Origin: Exiguobacterium sp. s122
GTDB lineage: Bacteria; Bacillota; Bacilli; Exiguobacteriales; Exiguobacteriaceae
NCBI RefSeq assembly: GCF_018618475.1
Contig: NZ_JACSMD010000001.1
Location: 496,001 to 560,000 of the forward strand
Length of the DNA: 64,000 bases
Direction: 5' to 3'
Part shown: piece after piece, positions 17,815 to 26,253 of the stretch
Layout of the letters: each line of letters begins with the position of its first letter
How positions within the stretch are numbered: the first letter of the stretch is position 1
Made by a program: the position numbers and the translations under genes
Notes under the pieces: generated by a model
Database searches by the model: none
The model's input: the letters and a program-made list of their open reading frames with translations, nothing else
What the model was told of the DNA's origin: nothing

Positions 17815-18015
17815 ATGAGTAAAGACGGACTTGGTAAGAAAATAGAAGGTGCTCTTGATAAAGCAGCAGGGAAAGCGAAAGAAGGTCTTGGGAAAGCGAC
17901 CGACGACCGTTCCTTAAAACGGGAAGGTCAAAAAGACCAGTTGAAAGGCACCGCAAAAGAAAAGACTGGCCAGGCACAACAGAACCTGGACAGCTTGAAA
18001 AACGATCGTCGTTAA
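17815..18015 (+). CDS. csbD: CsbD-family general stress protein
   Basis: A 66-residue, very hydrophilic Lys/Gly/Ala/Gln-rich protein with the CsbD pattern KIEGALDKAAGKAKEGLGKA and LKREGQKDQLKGTAKEKTGQ. Members are abundant stress proteins of unknown biochemical activity and are likely intrinsically flexible. A strong AAGGAGGAATGCTCG precedes the ATG. It is monocistronic, with a terminator directly after it. Confidence 0.88.
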   Translation: MSKDGLGKKIEGALDKAAGKAKEGLGKATDDRSLKREGQKDQLKGTAKEKTGQAQQNLDSLKNDRR

Positions 18016-18018
18016 ATC

Positions 18019-18046
18019 AAACGGGCTCATCATGAGCCCGTTTTTC
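18019..18046 (+). terminator. Intrinsic terminator between csbD and the CAP gene
   Basis: CGGGCTC / GAGCCCG stem with loop ATCAT and a T5 run, in a convergent gap. Confidence 0.82.
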
Positions 18047-18971
18047 ATTTAGTCAAAAACACTTGGACGTGAATCGTCTGGCCTTGCGCATTTTTTGCGG
18101 CACCTGTCCCGAGATGGGTGAAGCGGGCGTTCAAGATGTTGGCGCGATGGCCGCTCGAGTTCATCCATGCTCGGACAGCTGTCGCCGGGTCGCTTGACCC
18201 CATGTAGATGTTCTCGCCCCAACCGCGATAGCTCACGTTGTAGGCGTCGAGCGTGTCACCCGGGCTTCCGTTCTCACGAAGCTGGTGCGAGAACTGACCG
18301 GTGCGCGCCATCTCATCGGCCCGGACTTGGGCGACGCGGTTCGCTTCCGCTGAGGCCCCGAGCACCGAGAGGCCGGCCGCTTGACGCTCCTTGTTCGTCT
18401 CGCTCAACACAGAAACGGTCACAGGCGCGGTGAACGTGACGTGTTTTGCCATCAAGTAGCCGGTCTGTGTCCCGACCTTCACTTTGTACCAACGCGTCGA
18501 GCCGGTGTAACGGTAGCTGATCGTCTCGAACGTCGTGCCTTGGCGGAGGAAGGCGAGGTTCGACGAGACGGTCGAGGCGCCCGACTTCAAGTAAACGCTC
18601 GATGGGGAGACGTACGCCGTTTTCGAATAGGCGACCTCCGCTGTCGACAACTTCACATAAGCGGCAGGGACGTAGGCGAATCCGGCGCCCCATTGAATCT
18701 TATACCACGGCGTCCCATTGACGTTGAACGACGTCCGCACCGTCATCGTGCCGTCACGTGGGATGAGACCGAGCCGTGCCGCCGATAGCGACGGGGTCTT
18801 CCGGACCGGTAATTGACTGATGCCGGTGACGCTCCCTTTCGTATTGATGGCGGTTTCTGTATAGGCGGCTTCGACCGTTGCCGGTTCAAGTGGCAACGAG
18901 GACGTTGACGGGGTGAACGTGAGCATCGCCGCGAGGGCGGCGGAAGTGAGAAGGACGATTGGTTTTTTCAA
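18045..18971 (-). CDS. Secreted SH3-CAP (YkwD-like) protein
   Basis: 308 residues with a signal peptide (KKPIVLLTSAALAAMLTF, cleavage likely near residue 35). Two bacterial SH3-like domains follow (~45-105 and ~110-180), then a C-terminal CAP/SCP domain (~185-308). CAP marks are ETNKERQAAGL, GQFSHQLRENG, GWGENIYMGSSD and WMNSSGHRANIL. SH3b domains bind cell wall; bacterial CAP domains are secreted, with activities seldom defined. The start is TTG, 9 bp after AAGGAG. It sits beside the NamZ and C39-repeat genes on the same strand, a small cell-wall neighbourhood. Confidence 0.87.
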   Translation of the reverse strand: MKKPIVLLTSAALAAMLTFTPSTSSLPLEPATVEAAYTETAINTKGSVTGISQLPVRKTPSLSAARLGLIPRDGTMTVRTSFNVNGTPWYKIQWGAGFAYVPAAYVKLSTAEVAYSKTAYVSPSSVYLKSGASTVSSNLAFLRQGTTFETISYRYTGSTRWYKVKVGTQTGYLMAKHVTFTAPVTVSVLSETNKERQAAGLSVLGASAEANRVAQVRADEMARTGQFSHQLRENGSPGDTLDAYNVSYRGWGENIYMGSSDPATAVRAWMNSSGHRANILNARFTHLGTGAAKNAQGQTIHVQVFLTK

Positions 18972-19049
18972 GGGGGATGGCTCCTTTTCAAGTAATTTAC
19001 CTTTATAATATATCGAAAAGGGTAATTGTGGGCATTACCATTTCATTAC

Positions 19050-19080
19050 AAAAATAGACAGACTCATATGAGCCTGCCTT
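19050..19080 (-). terminator. Probable intrinsic terminator of namZ
   Basis: An imperfect stem around CTCATATGAG with flanking CAG/CTG pairs, followed on the minus strand by TATTTTTG. Two mismatches weaken it. Confidence 0.45.
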
Positions 19081-19084
19081 CATA

Positions 19085-20320
19085 TCATTTGTATAATAGA
19101 TATTCTTTCCGAATCGGTAAGAATGCGTCACGCTCGACATCGACTTTTGCCATAATCGCCTCGAGCGACTCACCAGCAAGGATCATGTCCTTCACGTACG
19201 CATTCCCGGTCAGACGGGTGATAAAATCGTTCGCGAGGAACTCGAACTCGTCCGGATACAAGTCATGCGCCGTCTTCACCATGGCGATGCCGGTCTTGAC
19301 CGCTTCAAACTTCGTCGGCTCCGTGACATATACTTCGACGCCGTGCGACAGTTTGCCCGCGTTCTTCGAGAACGTCGGTGTGAACGAGGCGGCGCGGAAC
19401 GTGACGCCAGGAAGGTCGAGGTCATTCAACGTTTGGGCGTACTCGTGTGCTTTGATGTACGGTGCGCCAATCAACTCGAACGGCTTCGTCGTACCGCGGC
19501 CTTCCGATAGGTTCGTCCCTTCGAATAGCCCGGTCGCCGGATAGACATTGACCGTGTCGGTCGTCGGCATGTTCGGTGACGGCATGACGAACGGGAGGCC
19601 CGTGTCTTCGTACAGCATCGACCGTTTCCAGCCTTTCATCTTGACGACTTCGAGGTCGGCTTGAATCTGATACTCCGTGTTGAACAAGCGGGCGAGTTCG
19701 CCGACGGTCATGCCGTGTTTAAGCGGGATCGGGTATAGCCCGATGAAGCTTGAATAGGCCGGGTCGAGTACGGGTCCATCGACGCGGAGCCCTCCTTGCG
19801 GATTCGGCCGGTCAAGGACGACGAACGGGATATCATTCTCGGCTGCCGCTTCCATCGCATACGCCATCGTATAGATGTACGTATAGTAGCGCGTACCGAC
19901 GTCTTGGATATCGAACACGAGGACGTCGATGTCCGCGAGCATCTCCGGTGTCGGTTTCCGCGTCGCGCCGTATAGGCTATACACAGGGAGTCCGGTCACT
20001 TCGTCGATATAGGAACTGACGGTGGCCCCGGCCTGTGCGTCGCCGCGTACGCCGTGTTCTGGACCATAGAGCGCCGTCAGTTCGAAGCTGTCGGCGTTAT
20101 GGAACAAGTCGACGATACTCGTCATCGACGAATCGACACCGGTCGGGTTGGTGATTAGGCCGACGCGTTTCCCGTCGAGAAGCGACGTGTCGTCCATAAG
20201 CCGTTCAACGCCGAGTTCGACTTTCGGCTTCTTCGGAACTGAGTTTGCATCTGTCTCGAGCATGACGAGCGACGAGGTGATGAGTGTCAAGGCGGCAACG
20301 CCTCCGATCCATTTCTTCAT
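19085..20320 (-). CDS. namZ: Exo-beta-N-acetylmuramidase, NamZ/DUF1343 family
   Basis: 411 residues with an N-terminal signal-like segment (WIGGVAALTLITSSLVML) and a DUF1343 domain. Motifs are GKRVGLITNPTGVD, ALYGPEHGVRGDAQAGA, VFDIQDVGTRYYTYIYTMA, VVLDRPNPQGG and TFRAASFTPTFSKNAGKL. The Bacillus homologue (YbbC/NamZ) releases MurNAc from the non-reducing ends of peptidoglycan fragments outside the cell. No muropeptide uptake genes (murQ, murP, nagZ) adjoin it here, unlike Bacillus. A cre-like palindrome lies 22 bp upstream of the start. AAGGAGG ribosome binding site. Confidence 0.88.
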   Translation of the reverse strand: MKKWIGGVAALTLITSSLVMLETDANSVPKKPKVELGVERLMDDTSLLDGKRVGLITNPTGVDSSMTSIVDLFHNADSFELTALYGPEHGVRGDAQAGATVSSYIDEVTGLPVYSLYGATRKPTPEMLADIDVLVFDIQDVGTRYYTYIYTMAYAMEAAAENDIPFVVLDRPNPQGGLRVDGPVLDPAYSSFIGLYPIPLKHGMTVGELARLFNTEYQIQADLEVVKMKGWKRSMLYEDTGLPFVMPSPNMPTTDTVNVYPATGLFEGTNLSEGRGTTKPFELIGAPYIKAHEYAQTLNDLDLPGVTFRAASFTPTFSKNAGKLSHGVEVYVTEPTKFEAVKTGIAMVKTAHDLYPDEFEFLANDFITRLTGNAYVKDMILAGESLEAIMAKVDVERDAFLPIRKEYLLYK

Positions 20321-20341
20321 ATAAATTCCTCCTTAAGAAAA

Positions 20342-20355
20342 TGTAAGCGCTTTAC
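20342..20355 (-). promoter_or_regulatory. cre-like site upstream of namZ
   Basis: TGTAAGCGCTTTAC carries the AAGCGCTT core of CcpA sites but misses two consensus positions at one end. It is just upstream of the namZ ribosome binding site. Confidence 0.4.
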
Positions 20356-20446
20356 TCATTTAGTTGAAGTGTAACATTTTGTATTTTAAATTCAATATAT
20401 TTTATTAAAAATAGGAAATTATATTTCTTTGAATGGTTCGGAATAC

Positions 20447-20479
20447 CTAAAAAGAGCCAGACGTGTAAACGTCTGGCTC
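20447..20479 (-). terminator. Intrinsic terminator of the C39-repeat gene
   Basis: GAGCCAGACGT / ACGTCTGGCTC perfect stem, loop of four, followed on the minus strand by TTTTTA. Confidence 0.88.
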
Positions 20480-20484
20480 GAGTA

Positions 20485-22041
20485 TTAGCGAACAGATAAC
20501 GCCTTCCATCCGGTCGCCCCCATCACCGCGCTCACTCGTGATTTCGGGATGGTGAGACGCCCTCGGTACGGGTCGTTGATATAAAGATTGTTTTTGTCAT
20601 AGCCCGTCGCGAGCATGACGTGATAGTTTAAGAAGCCGGTGAACTTTTGGTTCGACGCCGTGTACCAGTTGAAATAGCCATACGGCGTCTTAAAATCGAC
20701 GCTCGCCCAGACGATGACCGGATTGCCGAGTGACAGCTCACGCTCAATCGAGGCGAGCCCTTGCCCGGACAAATCTTTCACGGGACGATATTTGCTTGAG
20801 AAACCGATCATGCCTTTCGGATAGATGCCATAGTTTCGGTACTTGCCGAGCGTGCCTTTCGGGTCACCGGTGAACATGACGTTCGGGTCGACCCAGCGGT
20901 ATAACCGATTTTCGTAGCGGGCGTTCCACATGCTCTTTGGCATCTCTCGATACAGCGTCTCGGCGCTGACGACCCGTCCTTTTTTCTCGAGCGCCATCTT
21001 GAGGGAAAAGAACTCACAACCAGATGGATACCCCATCGGAAACTGACGATAGAGCGGCACGTTCATCTTGTAGACGGATAGAGCAGGGGCGTAGGCGCCG
21101 CTGCTGTTAAAGGAGGCGTTACCGACGCGCTTGTTTTTATACATCACACCAGACGTGTCGAAAAAGTACCAGTTGCCCTTGATTAGTTGCCAGTCGGTCT
21201 TCTTCGTGAGTGCTGGTGCGTAATATTCATATTGGGTCGTATATTTCCATCCCGTTTCCCGGACGCCGGTCGAATGGAAGTGATATGTGACACCGTCGAG
21301 CTTTTGCTTGCCACGTAATCGGTAGCCGTACGTCGGATGTAAGCCATATACTTTCCCACCGATCGTCTGGAGACCGTGACGACGCACGCCGTCTGTCCCG
21401 AAATAATAGACGTTCGTCCCATACGTCTGCCAACCTGTGGCCATCTTTCCATTGGCGAGGAACAGATACTTCTGTCCGCTCACGGTGTACATGCCGGGTC
21501 GGATGATGCCGTCAGCGAACAAATAGTGCCGCGTCCCGTTGATTGTCTGCCAACCGGTTAACAATACACCGTTCGGGGCGAAGTAGTGCCGGTTGCCGGA
21601 GACGGTCCAGAATCCGGTCAACATGACGCCGGTCGAATGGAAAAAGTACTGTTTGCCGGCCACCGTCTGCCAACCTTTCCGCATTACACCGTCACTACCG
21701 AATAAGTAAGTTTTCCCCTCGATTGTCTGAAAACCGGTCGTCATCTTTCCACTTGTATGAAAGAAGTACCGTTTCCCTTCGAGGGCGAGCCATCCGGTTG
21801 CAAGCACGCCATCGGGATGAAAATAGTATGTAGCCTGCTCAATCACTTGCCATCCTGTGACCATGATCCCGTTTGGATCGAAGTAATATGTCTTCCCATC
21901 AATCGTTTGCCATCCTGTCAACAGTGTTCCATCCGCTGCGGTGTAGACGGTCCCGGCCGGCGTCGTCTCGAACCCGGCCTCGACGGTGTTCGGTAAGAAC
22001 AAGGCGAAACTGATCCCGACGATCCATAAAAGTCGCTTCAT
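20485..22041 (-). CDS. Secreted cell-wall-binding repeat protein with C39-like peptidase domain
   Basis: 518 residues: a signal peptide (~1-22), about thirteen tandem ~20-residue repeats (~25-300) and a C-terminal peptidase-C39-like domain (~320-518). The repeats follow the pattern G-W-x-T-x-x-G-x-x-Y-Y-F-x-x-x-G and resemble choline- or glucan-binding repeats. The putative triad is the cysteine in YPSGCEFFSLKMAL, the histidine in NYHVMLATGYD and the aspartate in INDPYRG. C39_2 domains are papain-like; this one is not a bacteriocin leader peptidase because it has no ABC transporter domains. It probably acts in the wall, but the target is unknown. Confidence 0.87.
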   Translation of the reverse strand: MKRLLWIVGISFALFLPNTVEAGFETTPAGTVYTAADGTLLTGWQTIDGKTYYFDPNGIMVTGWQVIEQATYYFHPDGVLATGWLALEGKRYFFHTSGKMTTGFQTIEGKTYLFGSDGVMRKGWQTVAGKQYFFHSTGVMLTGFWTVSGNRHYFAPNGVLLTGWQTINGTRHYLFADGIIRPGMYTVSGQKYLFLANGKMATGWQTYGTNVYYFGTDGVRRHGLQTIGGKVYGLHPTYGYRLRGKQKLDGVTYHFHSTGVRETGWKYTTQYEYYAPALTKKTDWQLIKGNWYFFDTSGVMYKNKRVGNASFNSSGAYAPALSVYKMNVPLYRQFPMGYPSGCEFFSLKMALEKKGRVVSAETLYREMPKSMWNARYENRLYRWVDPNVMFTGDPKGTLGKYRNYGIYPKGMIGFSSKYRPVKDLSGQGLASIERELSLGNPVIVWASVDFKTPYGYFNWYTASNQKFTGFLNYHVMLATGYDKNNLYINDPYRGRLTIPKSRVSAVMGATGWKALSVR

Positions 22042-22149
22042 TCATGTCCCTCCATCATTCGTTAGAATTGGAATTATTTTGTAATCATTATATACCCGAA
22101 ATGAGGTGGGATGAACGACTGAAAAGGGCCTATTTTTCTGGGATGTACA

Positions 22150-22908
22150 TCAGGACGATTTACTCAAAAAGCGCAAGGCTTTCGATGCGAAGAATAGACA
22201 GAGACCGATGAGCAGCATCGCGCTCGCGAGCGTCCATAGAGGCTCCACTTCTAAAAGAAGCGCTTCTCCGGACAAGCTGCCAAGCCGCCACGGTAACCAG
22301 TCCCACTCGAGCCAACTGATCAGGAGCGACAAGACGAGATGTCCACCGAGCGTGATGACGAGTGCGACGAGGCCGCTTTCAAGAAGTGCGGCGAACAAGA
22401 AGAAAATGGACAGTTGGACGATAAAATGCGCAATTAACAGCCCGGTCGACACGAAGAAGTCGGTCACGTCGAAGGAATCGAATAAAATGATTGTATAATA
22501 GGCGGCCGTCCCTTGAGCGAGTATAAGCGATAGGGTTGCGAGGAGCGTATAGTGTCCCCATTTACTGACGACGATGCGTGACGCTGGAATATTGAGTGAT
22601 TTCAACCATGCTAGCGTCCCGATCGTCCGCTCTTGACTGAACGTATGCATCGCCGACAATAGGACGACGAGGAGTCCGATTTGACGTAACTGTTCACCGG
22701 CTGACAATAGTACTTCGGCTGGAGACGGTGTCGGAATCTCGATGACGGCTCCGTCTGGCAAGTTACCGCCGGCTGCCAAAATATCAGGTAAGAAATAAAG
22801 TGTGAGCGGCTGCATCGCAGCGAGCAACATGAGTGCGACAGGGACCCAAATGAGTCGTTTGTTGCGCCAAGACTCGTTCCACTCTTGTTTAAAGATGGCG
22901 GTCTTCAT
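22150..22908 (-). CDS. ABC-2 type permease (YxlG-like)
   Basis: 252 residues with about six membrane segments and the ABC-2 pattern: N-terminal KQEWNESWRNKRLIWVPV, then a large loop, then FSQERTIGTLAWLKSLNI. It starts at 22908, where ATG overlaps the stop of the ATPase as ATGA. In Bacillus subtilis, YxlF-YxlG with the PLDc_N protein YxlE belong to the sigY operon. Here the same three-gene order exists, so this is the transmembrane half of that exporter. The substrate is unknown. Confidence 0.82.
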   Translation of the reverse strand: MKTAIFKQEWNESWRNKRLIWVPVALMLLAAMQPLTLYFLPDILAAGGNLPDGAVIEIPTPSPAEVLLSAGEQLRQIGLLVVLLSAMHTFSQERTIGTLAWLKSLNIPASRIVVSKWGHYTLLATLSLILAQGTAAYYTIILFDSFDVTDFFVSTGLLIAHFIVQLSIFFLFAALLESGLVALVITLGGHLVLSLLISWLEWDWLPWRLGSLSGEALLLEVEPLWTLASAMLLIGLCLFFASKALRFLSKSS

Positions 22909-23750
22909 GCGTTCACCTCCAAGAAGAGTGACTCGAGCGACGGATGACCGACGTGGAGAGATTGGACACGCAAACCACGTTCGAGGATTGTTCGCAAGAT
23001 TGCTTGTTCCGTCACGTCTTTCGCTGACGTCTCGAGTTCCCACGACGTCCCGGAGCGCGTCACGCGGACGACGCCAGGTAGCGCTCGCCAAACGTCCTCG
23101 GTCGTCTCGTCAGCGAACAAGCGGAGTTGGATCGACGACTTCGACCCAAGTAGGTCCGTAACTGTGCCTTCCATAAGAAGCTTGCCTTGACGGAGCAACA
23201 ACACCCAATCGCTCGCTTCCTCGGCATCCGGCAAGACGTGGGTCGAATACAAAATCATCCGCTCGCGTTTCAGATCACTCAACAGATCGAGCACCTCGCG
23301 ACGGCCGCGTGGGTCGAGCGCCGACACCGGTTCATCGAGCAAGAGCAGTTCCGGATCGTGGACGAGCGCTTGGGCGATGCCGAGCCTTTGCCGCATTCCG
23401 CCAGAAAGTTGGGAAGCAGGTCGGTCGACCGGCTCAAGACCGACGCGCGAAAGTAGCTGGTGCGCATCCGGCTTCGTTCCCGTCAGCTCGCCGGCATAAC
23501 GAATCGTCTCCACCGGGGTGAGCGATGGATAAAGCGCCGGGCGCTGCGGTAAGTAACCAATCCGAATCGCGTCGTGCCCAATCAGTTCGCCAGTCGTCGG
23601 GGCCGTCACTCGTGCCATCATATTTAATAATGTCGTCTTGCCGGCCCCGTTCTCCCCGAGGAGTGATGTACAGCCGGGGCGGAGCGAGAAGCTGACGTCA
23701 TCGAGTGCGGTGAACGTACCGAACCGTTTCGTAAGATGGGCCACCTTCAT
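22905..23750 (-). CDS. ABC transporter ATPase (YxlF-like)
   Basis: 281 residues starting at MKVAHLTKRFG. Walker A is GENGAGKTT, the signature is QLSGGMRQRLGIAQAL, Walker B is LLLLDEPVSALD, and the switch histidine lies in STHVLPDAEE. A C-terminal ~70-residue regulatory-like region follows. A longer frame upstream only re-reads the end of the PLDc_N gene. The start overlaps that gene's stop as ATGA, and its own stop overlaps the permease start in the same way, so the three genes are tightly coupled. Confidence 0.87.
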   Translation of the reverse strand: MKVAHLTKRFGTFTALDDVSFSLRPGCTSLLGENGAGKTTLLNMMARVTAPTTGELIGHDAIRIGYLPQRPALYPSLTPVETIRYAGELTGTKPDAHQLLSRVGLEPVDRPASQLSGGMRQRLGIAQALVHDPELLLLDEPVSALDPRGRREVLDLLSDLKRERMILYSTHVLPDAEEASDWVLLLRQGKLLMEGTVTDLLGSKSSIQLRLFADETTEDVWRALPGVVRVTRSGTSWELETSAKDVTEQAILRTILERGLRVQSLHVGHPSLESLFLEVNA

Positions 23751-23953
23751 CGTTTCGTCCGTCCCCAAAGGAAGTAAATGATTGGGCCGAGAATGTTTAT
23801 AAACAAGATGACGAGCAACCACACCCATTTCGGTCCGTTCGTCTCGTTGCGCTTAAATAGATCGATCAAAGCGAACGTCAGCAAGATCACTTGTAAAATG
23901 AGTAGCGGTAATAAGATGAGTAATAATATGCTGGAATCATTTGCGATTTCCAT
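23747..23953 (-). CDS. PLDc_N-domain small membrane protein (YxlE-like)
   Basis: 68 residues with two membrane segments (ILLLILLPLLILQVILLTFALIDL is split by a short polar turn from WVWLLVILFINILGPIIYFLWG). This is the phospholipase-D-nuclease N-terminal (PLDc_N) pattern found as a stand-alone protein. Bacillus YxlE has this architecture and acts negatively on SigY. No sigY or yxlCD homologue is present upstream, so the role here is likely with the ABC pair. AAGGAGGAACTTTT precedes the ATG. Confidence 0.8.
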   Translation of the reverse strand: MEIANDSSILLLILLPLLILQVILLTFALIDLFKRNETNGPKWVWLLVILFINILGPIIYFLWGRTKR

Positions 23954-24024
23954 AAAAGTTCCTCCTTCATTTAAACATCCTTTATTCCATTCTACATGCG
24001 ACGGTCAGTTCCTGTATCGGACAC

Positions 24025-24057
24025 AAAAAATCCCAATCTCGCAAAGGAGAAAGGGAT
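24025..24057 (-). terminator. Probable terminator after uspA
   Basis: ATCCC...GGGAT stem with an inner CTC/GAG part and two mismatches, followed on the minus strand by six T. Confidence 0.55.
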
Positions 24058-24061
24058 GTGT

Positions 24062-24475
24062 TCATTTGACAATGATGACAGGGGCAAGCGCCCGTTTGGC
24101 CAGCTTGTGGCTGACGCTACCGAGCACGAACTCTTGGAACGCATTTAACCCGCGCGATCCGACAACGACATATTCATACGGTTCGTGGTTGGCATATTTT
24201 ACGAGTTCGACGTCCGGCTCGCCACGGAGCTCGATGTATTCATAATCGATGCCTTCCGTCTCAATTAAATCGAAGAGCGGCTGCAACATACGCTTTCGTT
24301 TCGTCTCGAGGTCGAGTTTCCCGGTCGAGTTGAGCGCCGCTTCTTTTGATTCTTTCGCACTGACGACGTGAACAAGGTCGATTGAGGCGTCCGACGCCTT
24401 GGCGAGTTGAATTGCTTTTTCAAGCGCACGTTTCGAGTGGGCAGAACCGTCTGCCGCGATAAACACCTTTCCCAT
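24062..24475 (-). CDS. Universal stress protein, UspA family
   Basis: 137 residues of a single Usp domain. The N-terminal VFIAADGSAHSKRALEKAIQLA and the ATP-binding G-x2-G-x9-G-S motif (VGSRGLNAFQEFVLGSVS) indicate an ATP-binding type. It follows the SulP transporter gene on the same strand after a 71-bp gap. SulP transporters are often adjacent or fused to Usp domains, so it may modulate that transporter. This is inference from context. Confidence 0.88.
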   Translation of the reverse strand: MGKVFIAADGSAHSKRALEKAIQLAKASDASIDLVHVVSAKESKEAALNSTGKLDLETKRKRMLQPLFDLIETEGIDYEYIELRGEPDVELVKYANHEPYEYVVVGSRGLNAFQEFVLGSVSHKLAKRALAPVIIVK

Positions 24476-24546
24476 ACAAGTCCTCCTCTTTGAAACCGTC
24501 TCTTTTTAGTATATGCGATTGAACAATGTGACGAACAGAAAATTCA

Positions 24547-26028
24547 TCAATGCCCAGCGTGCGCATCTTGTTGCTTTAAGTGTAGCGCGAGCGTATTGAG
24601 CAATTTTTCTGAGTCTTTATTTAAGTTTAACAGTCTCGGTTCGATGCCGGCCGCGCGATATTTGAAAACAACTTTATCGATGGCACCGATGGCCGAGTCG
24701 TCCCAAAGGTGCGTGTTCGCGAAGTCGATCGTCACGTGTTTGATGTCGGCTTCCACGTCTTCTTCAATGTCAAACCGGGTCACGAACTCTGATGTCGAGG
24801 CGAAGAACAGTTGGCCGTTCACTGTGTAGTGAACGTGATGTTGCTCTACGTTTCGGTCGAGCTCGACTTTCGAGATTTTGGCTGCAAAGAGGATGGCTGC
24901 CGTTAAAATCCCGGCGAACACACCGAGCGACAAGTCGTGCGTTAAGACGGTGACGAGTACCGTGACGAGCATGACGACTGTGTCGGATTTTTGGGCGGTG
25001 CGAAGTCCTTTAAGCGATCCCCAATCGAACGTCGCGTACGAGACGAAGAACATGACCCCAACGAGGGCACCGATTGGGATGAGCATCAAAATGTCACTCA
25101 TCGTCATAATCATGATGAACAAGGCGAGTCCGGCGACAAACGTCGACAGACGCCCCCTTGCTCCGGACGAAACGTTAATGACCGATTGGCCAATCATTGC
25201 GCACCCTGGCATCCCGCCGAAGAAGCCGGCGATGATGTTGGCGATGCCTTGTCCTTTCGACTCGCGGTTCTTATTCGAATCCGTGCCGGTCATGTCGTCG
25301 ACAATTTGTGCGGTAAGAAGCGACTCGATCAATCCGACGAAAGCGAGGGAAATCGAGTAAGGGAGGATGATCATCAACGTCTCAAACGTCAACGGGACGT
25401 TTGGGAATAGAAATTCCGGGAGCGTAGCTGAGATCGTGCCCATGTCGCTAATGTTTTTCGTTTCAAGCCCGAGCGTGACCGCTAGAATCGTCATGACGAC
25501 GATGGCGACGAGCGGCGCTGGGATGACTTTATTGATGCGCGGGAACAAGAAGATGATGGCGAGCGATCCGCCGACAAGCGCCCAGATGATCCAGCTCTCA
25601 CCTTCGAAATTCGTCAACTGCGCCTGGAAAATTAAAATCGCGAGCGCGTTGACGAAGCCGACCATCACGGCACGGGGGATGAATTTCATCAACCGGGCGA
25701 TGCCGAAGTAACCGAGCGCGATTTGAATGATTCCGGCAAGGATTCCGGCAGCAAGTAAATACTGCAGGCCGTAATCGGCGACGAGCGAGACGATGACGAG
25801 CGCCATCGCTCCGGTCGCGGCTGAGATCATCGCCGGTCTTCCTCCGGCGATTGAGATGACCATCGCGATGATGAACGAGGCATAGAGTCCGACCATCGGA
25901 TCGACACCGGCAATGAGCGAGAACGCGATCGCTTCAGGGATGAGTGCGAGCGCGACGACGATTCCCGCGAGCACGTCGGCCCGGACGTTGCCGAGCCAAT
26001 CTTGTTTTATCGTATTCAATTTTTCCAA
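24547..26028 (-). CDS. SulP-family anion transporter with STAS domain
   Basis: 493 residues: 10-12 membrane segments (~20-385) and a C-terminal STAS domain (~395-485). SulP motifs include GIVVALALIPEAIAFSLIAGVDP, GFFGGMPGCAMIGQSVINVSSG and MTGTDSNKN. Members carry sulfate, bicarbonate or other anions by symport or exchange. The protein is shorter than plant-type sulfate transporters and resembles BicA-like bicarbonate carriers in general layout, but the substrate cannot be decided. It is divergent from the ars operon. Confidence 0.87.
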   Translation of the reverse strand: MEKLNTIKQDWLGNVRADVLAGIVVALALIPEAIAFSLIAGVDPMVGLYASFIIAMVISIAGGRPAMISAATGAMALVIVSLVADYGLQYLLAAGILAGIIQIALGYFGIARLMKFIPRAVMVGFVNALAILIFQAQLTNFEGESWIIWALVGGSLAIIFLFPRINKVIPAPLVAIVVMTILAVTLGLETKNISDMGTISATLPEFLFPNVPLTFETLMIILPYSISLAFVGLIESLLTAQIVDDMTGTDSNKNRESKGQGIANIIAGFFGGMPGCAMIGQSVINVSSGARGRLSTFVAGLALFIMIMTMSDILMLIPIGALVGVMFFVSYATFDWGSLKGLRTAQKSDTVVMLVTVLVTVLTHDLSLGVFAGILTAAILFAAKISKVELDRNVEQHHVHYTVNGQLFFASTSEFVTRFDIEEDVEADIKHVTIDFANTHLWDDSAIGAIDKVVFKYRAAGIEPRLLNLNKDSEKLLNTLALHLKQQDAHAGH

Positions 26029-26213
26029 AAGAACACACCTCTCTATACTATTTTTGACTTTGACCTCCGAGTCTCACGAAGATCAAACGCCGCATTATAT
26101 GAGAGAAGTTATTTCACGGACACCTATTATCACAACGTCATTTAGAATACTTTAATTTTTTGGAAAAGACAATTGCAACGTGTGAACATCTATGGTAGTT
26201 TCATAACGTGAAG

Positions 26214-26236
26214 GTTATATAACGATTTTGTTATAC
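26214..26236 (+). promoter_or_regulatory. Candidate ArsR operator
   Basis: TATAAC-6 bp-GTTATA inverted repeat, extended on the left as the palindrome GTTATATAAC, immediately upstream of the arsR ribosome binding site. ArsR-family operators are AT-rich dyads of this size. Confidence 0.5.
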
Positions 26237-26253
26237 AGATAAGGAGAATGGAT

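Noticed and set aside
21180-21960. Tandem DNA periodicity that might suggest a CRISPR array or satellite
   Set aside because: The ~60-bp period is the coding of ~20-residue wall-binding repeats; units vary and lie in one long frame.
23751-23828. N-terminal extension of the YxlF-like ATPase
   Set aside because: It overlaps the PLDc_N gene in another frame. The ATGA junction and the start of the ABC domain support 23750.
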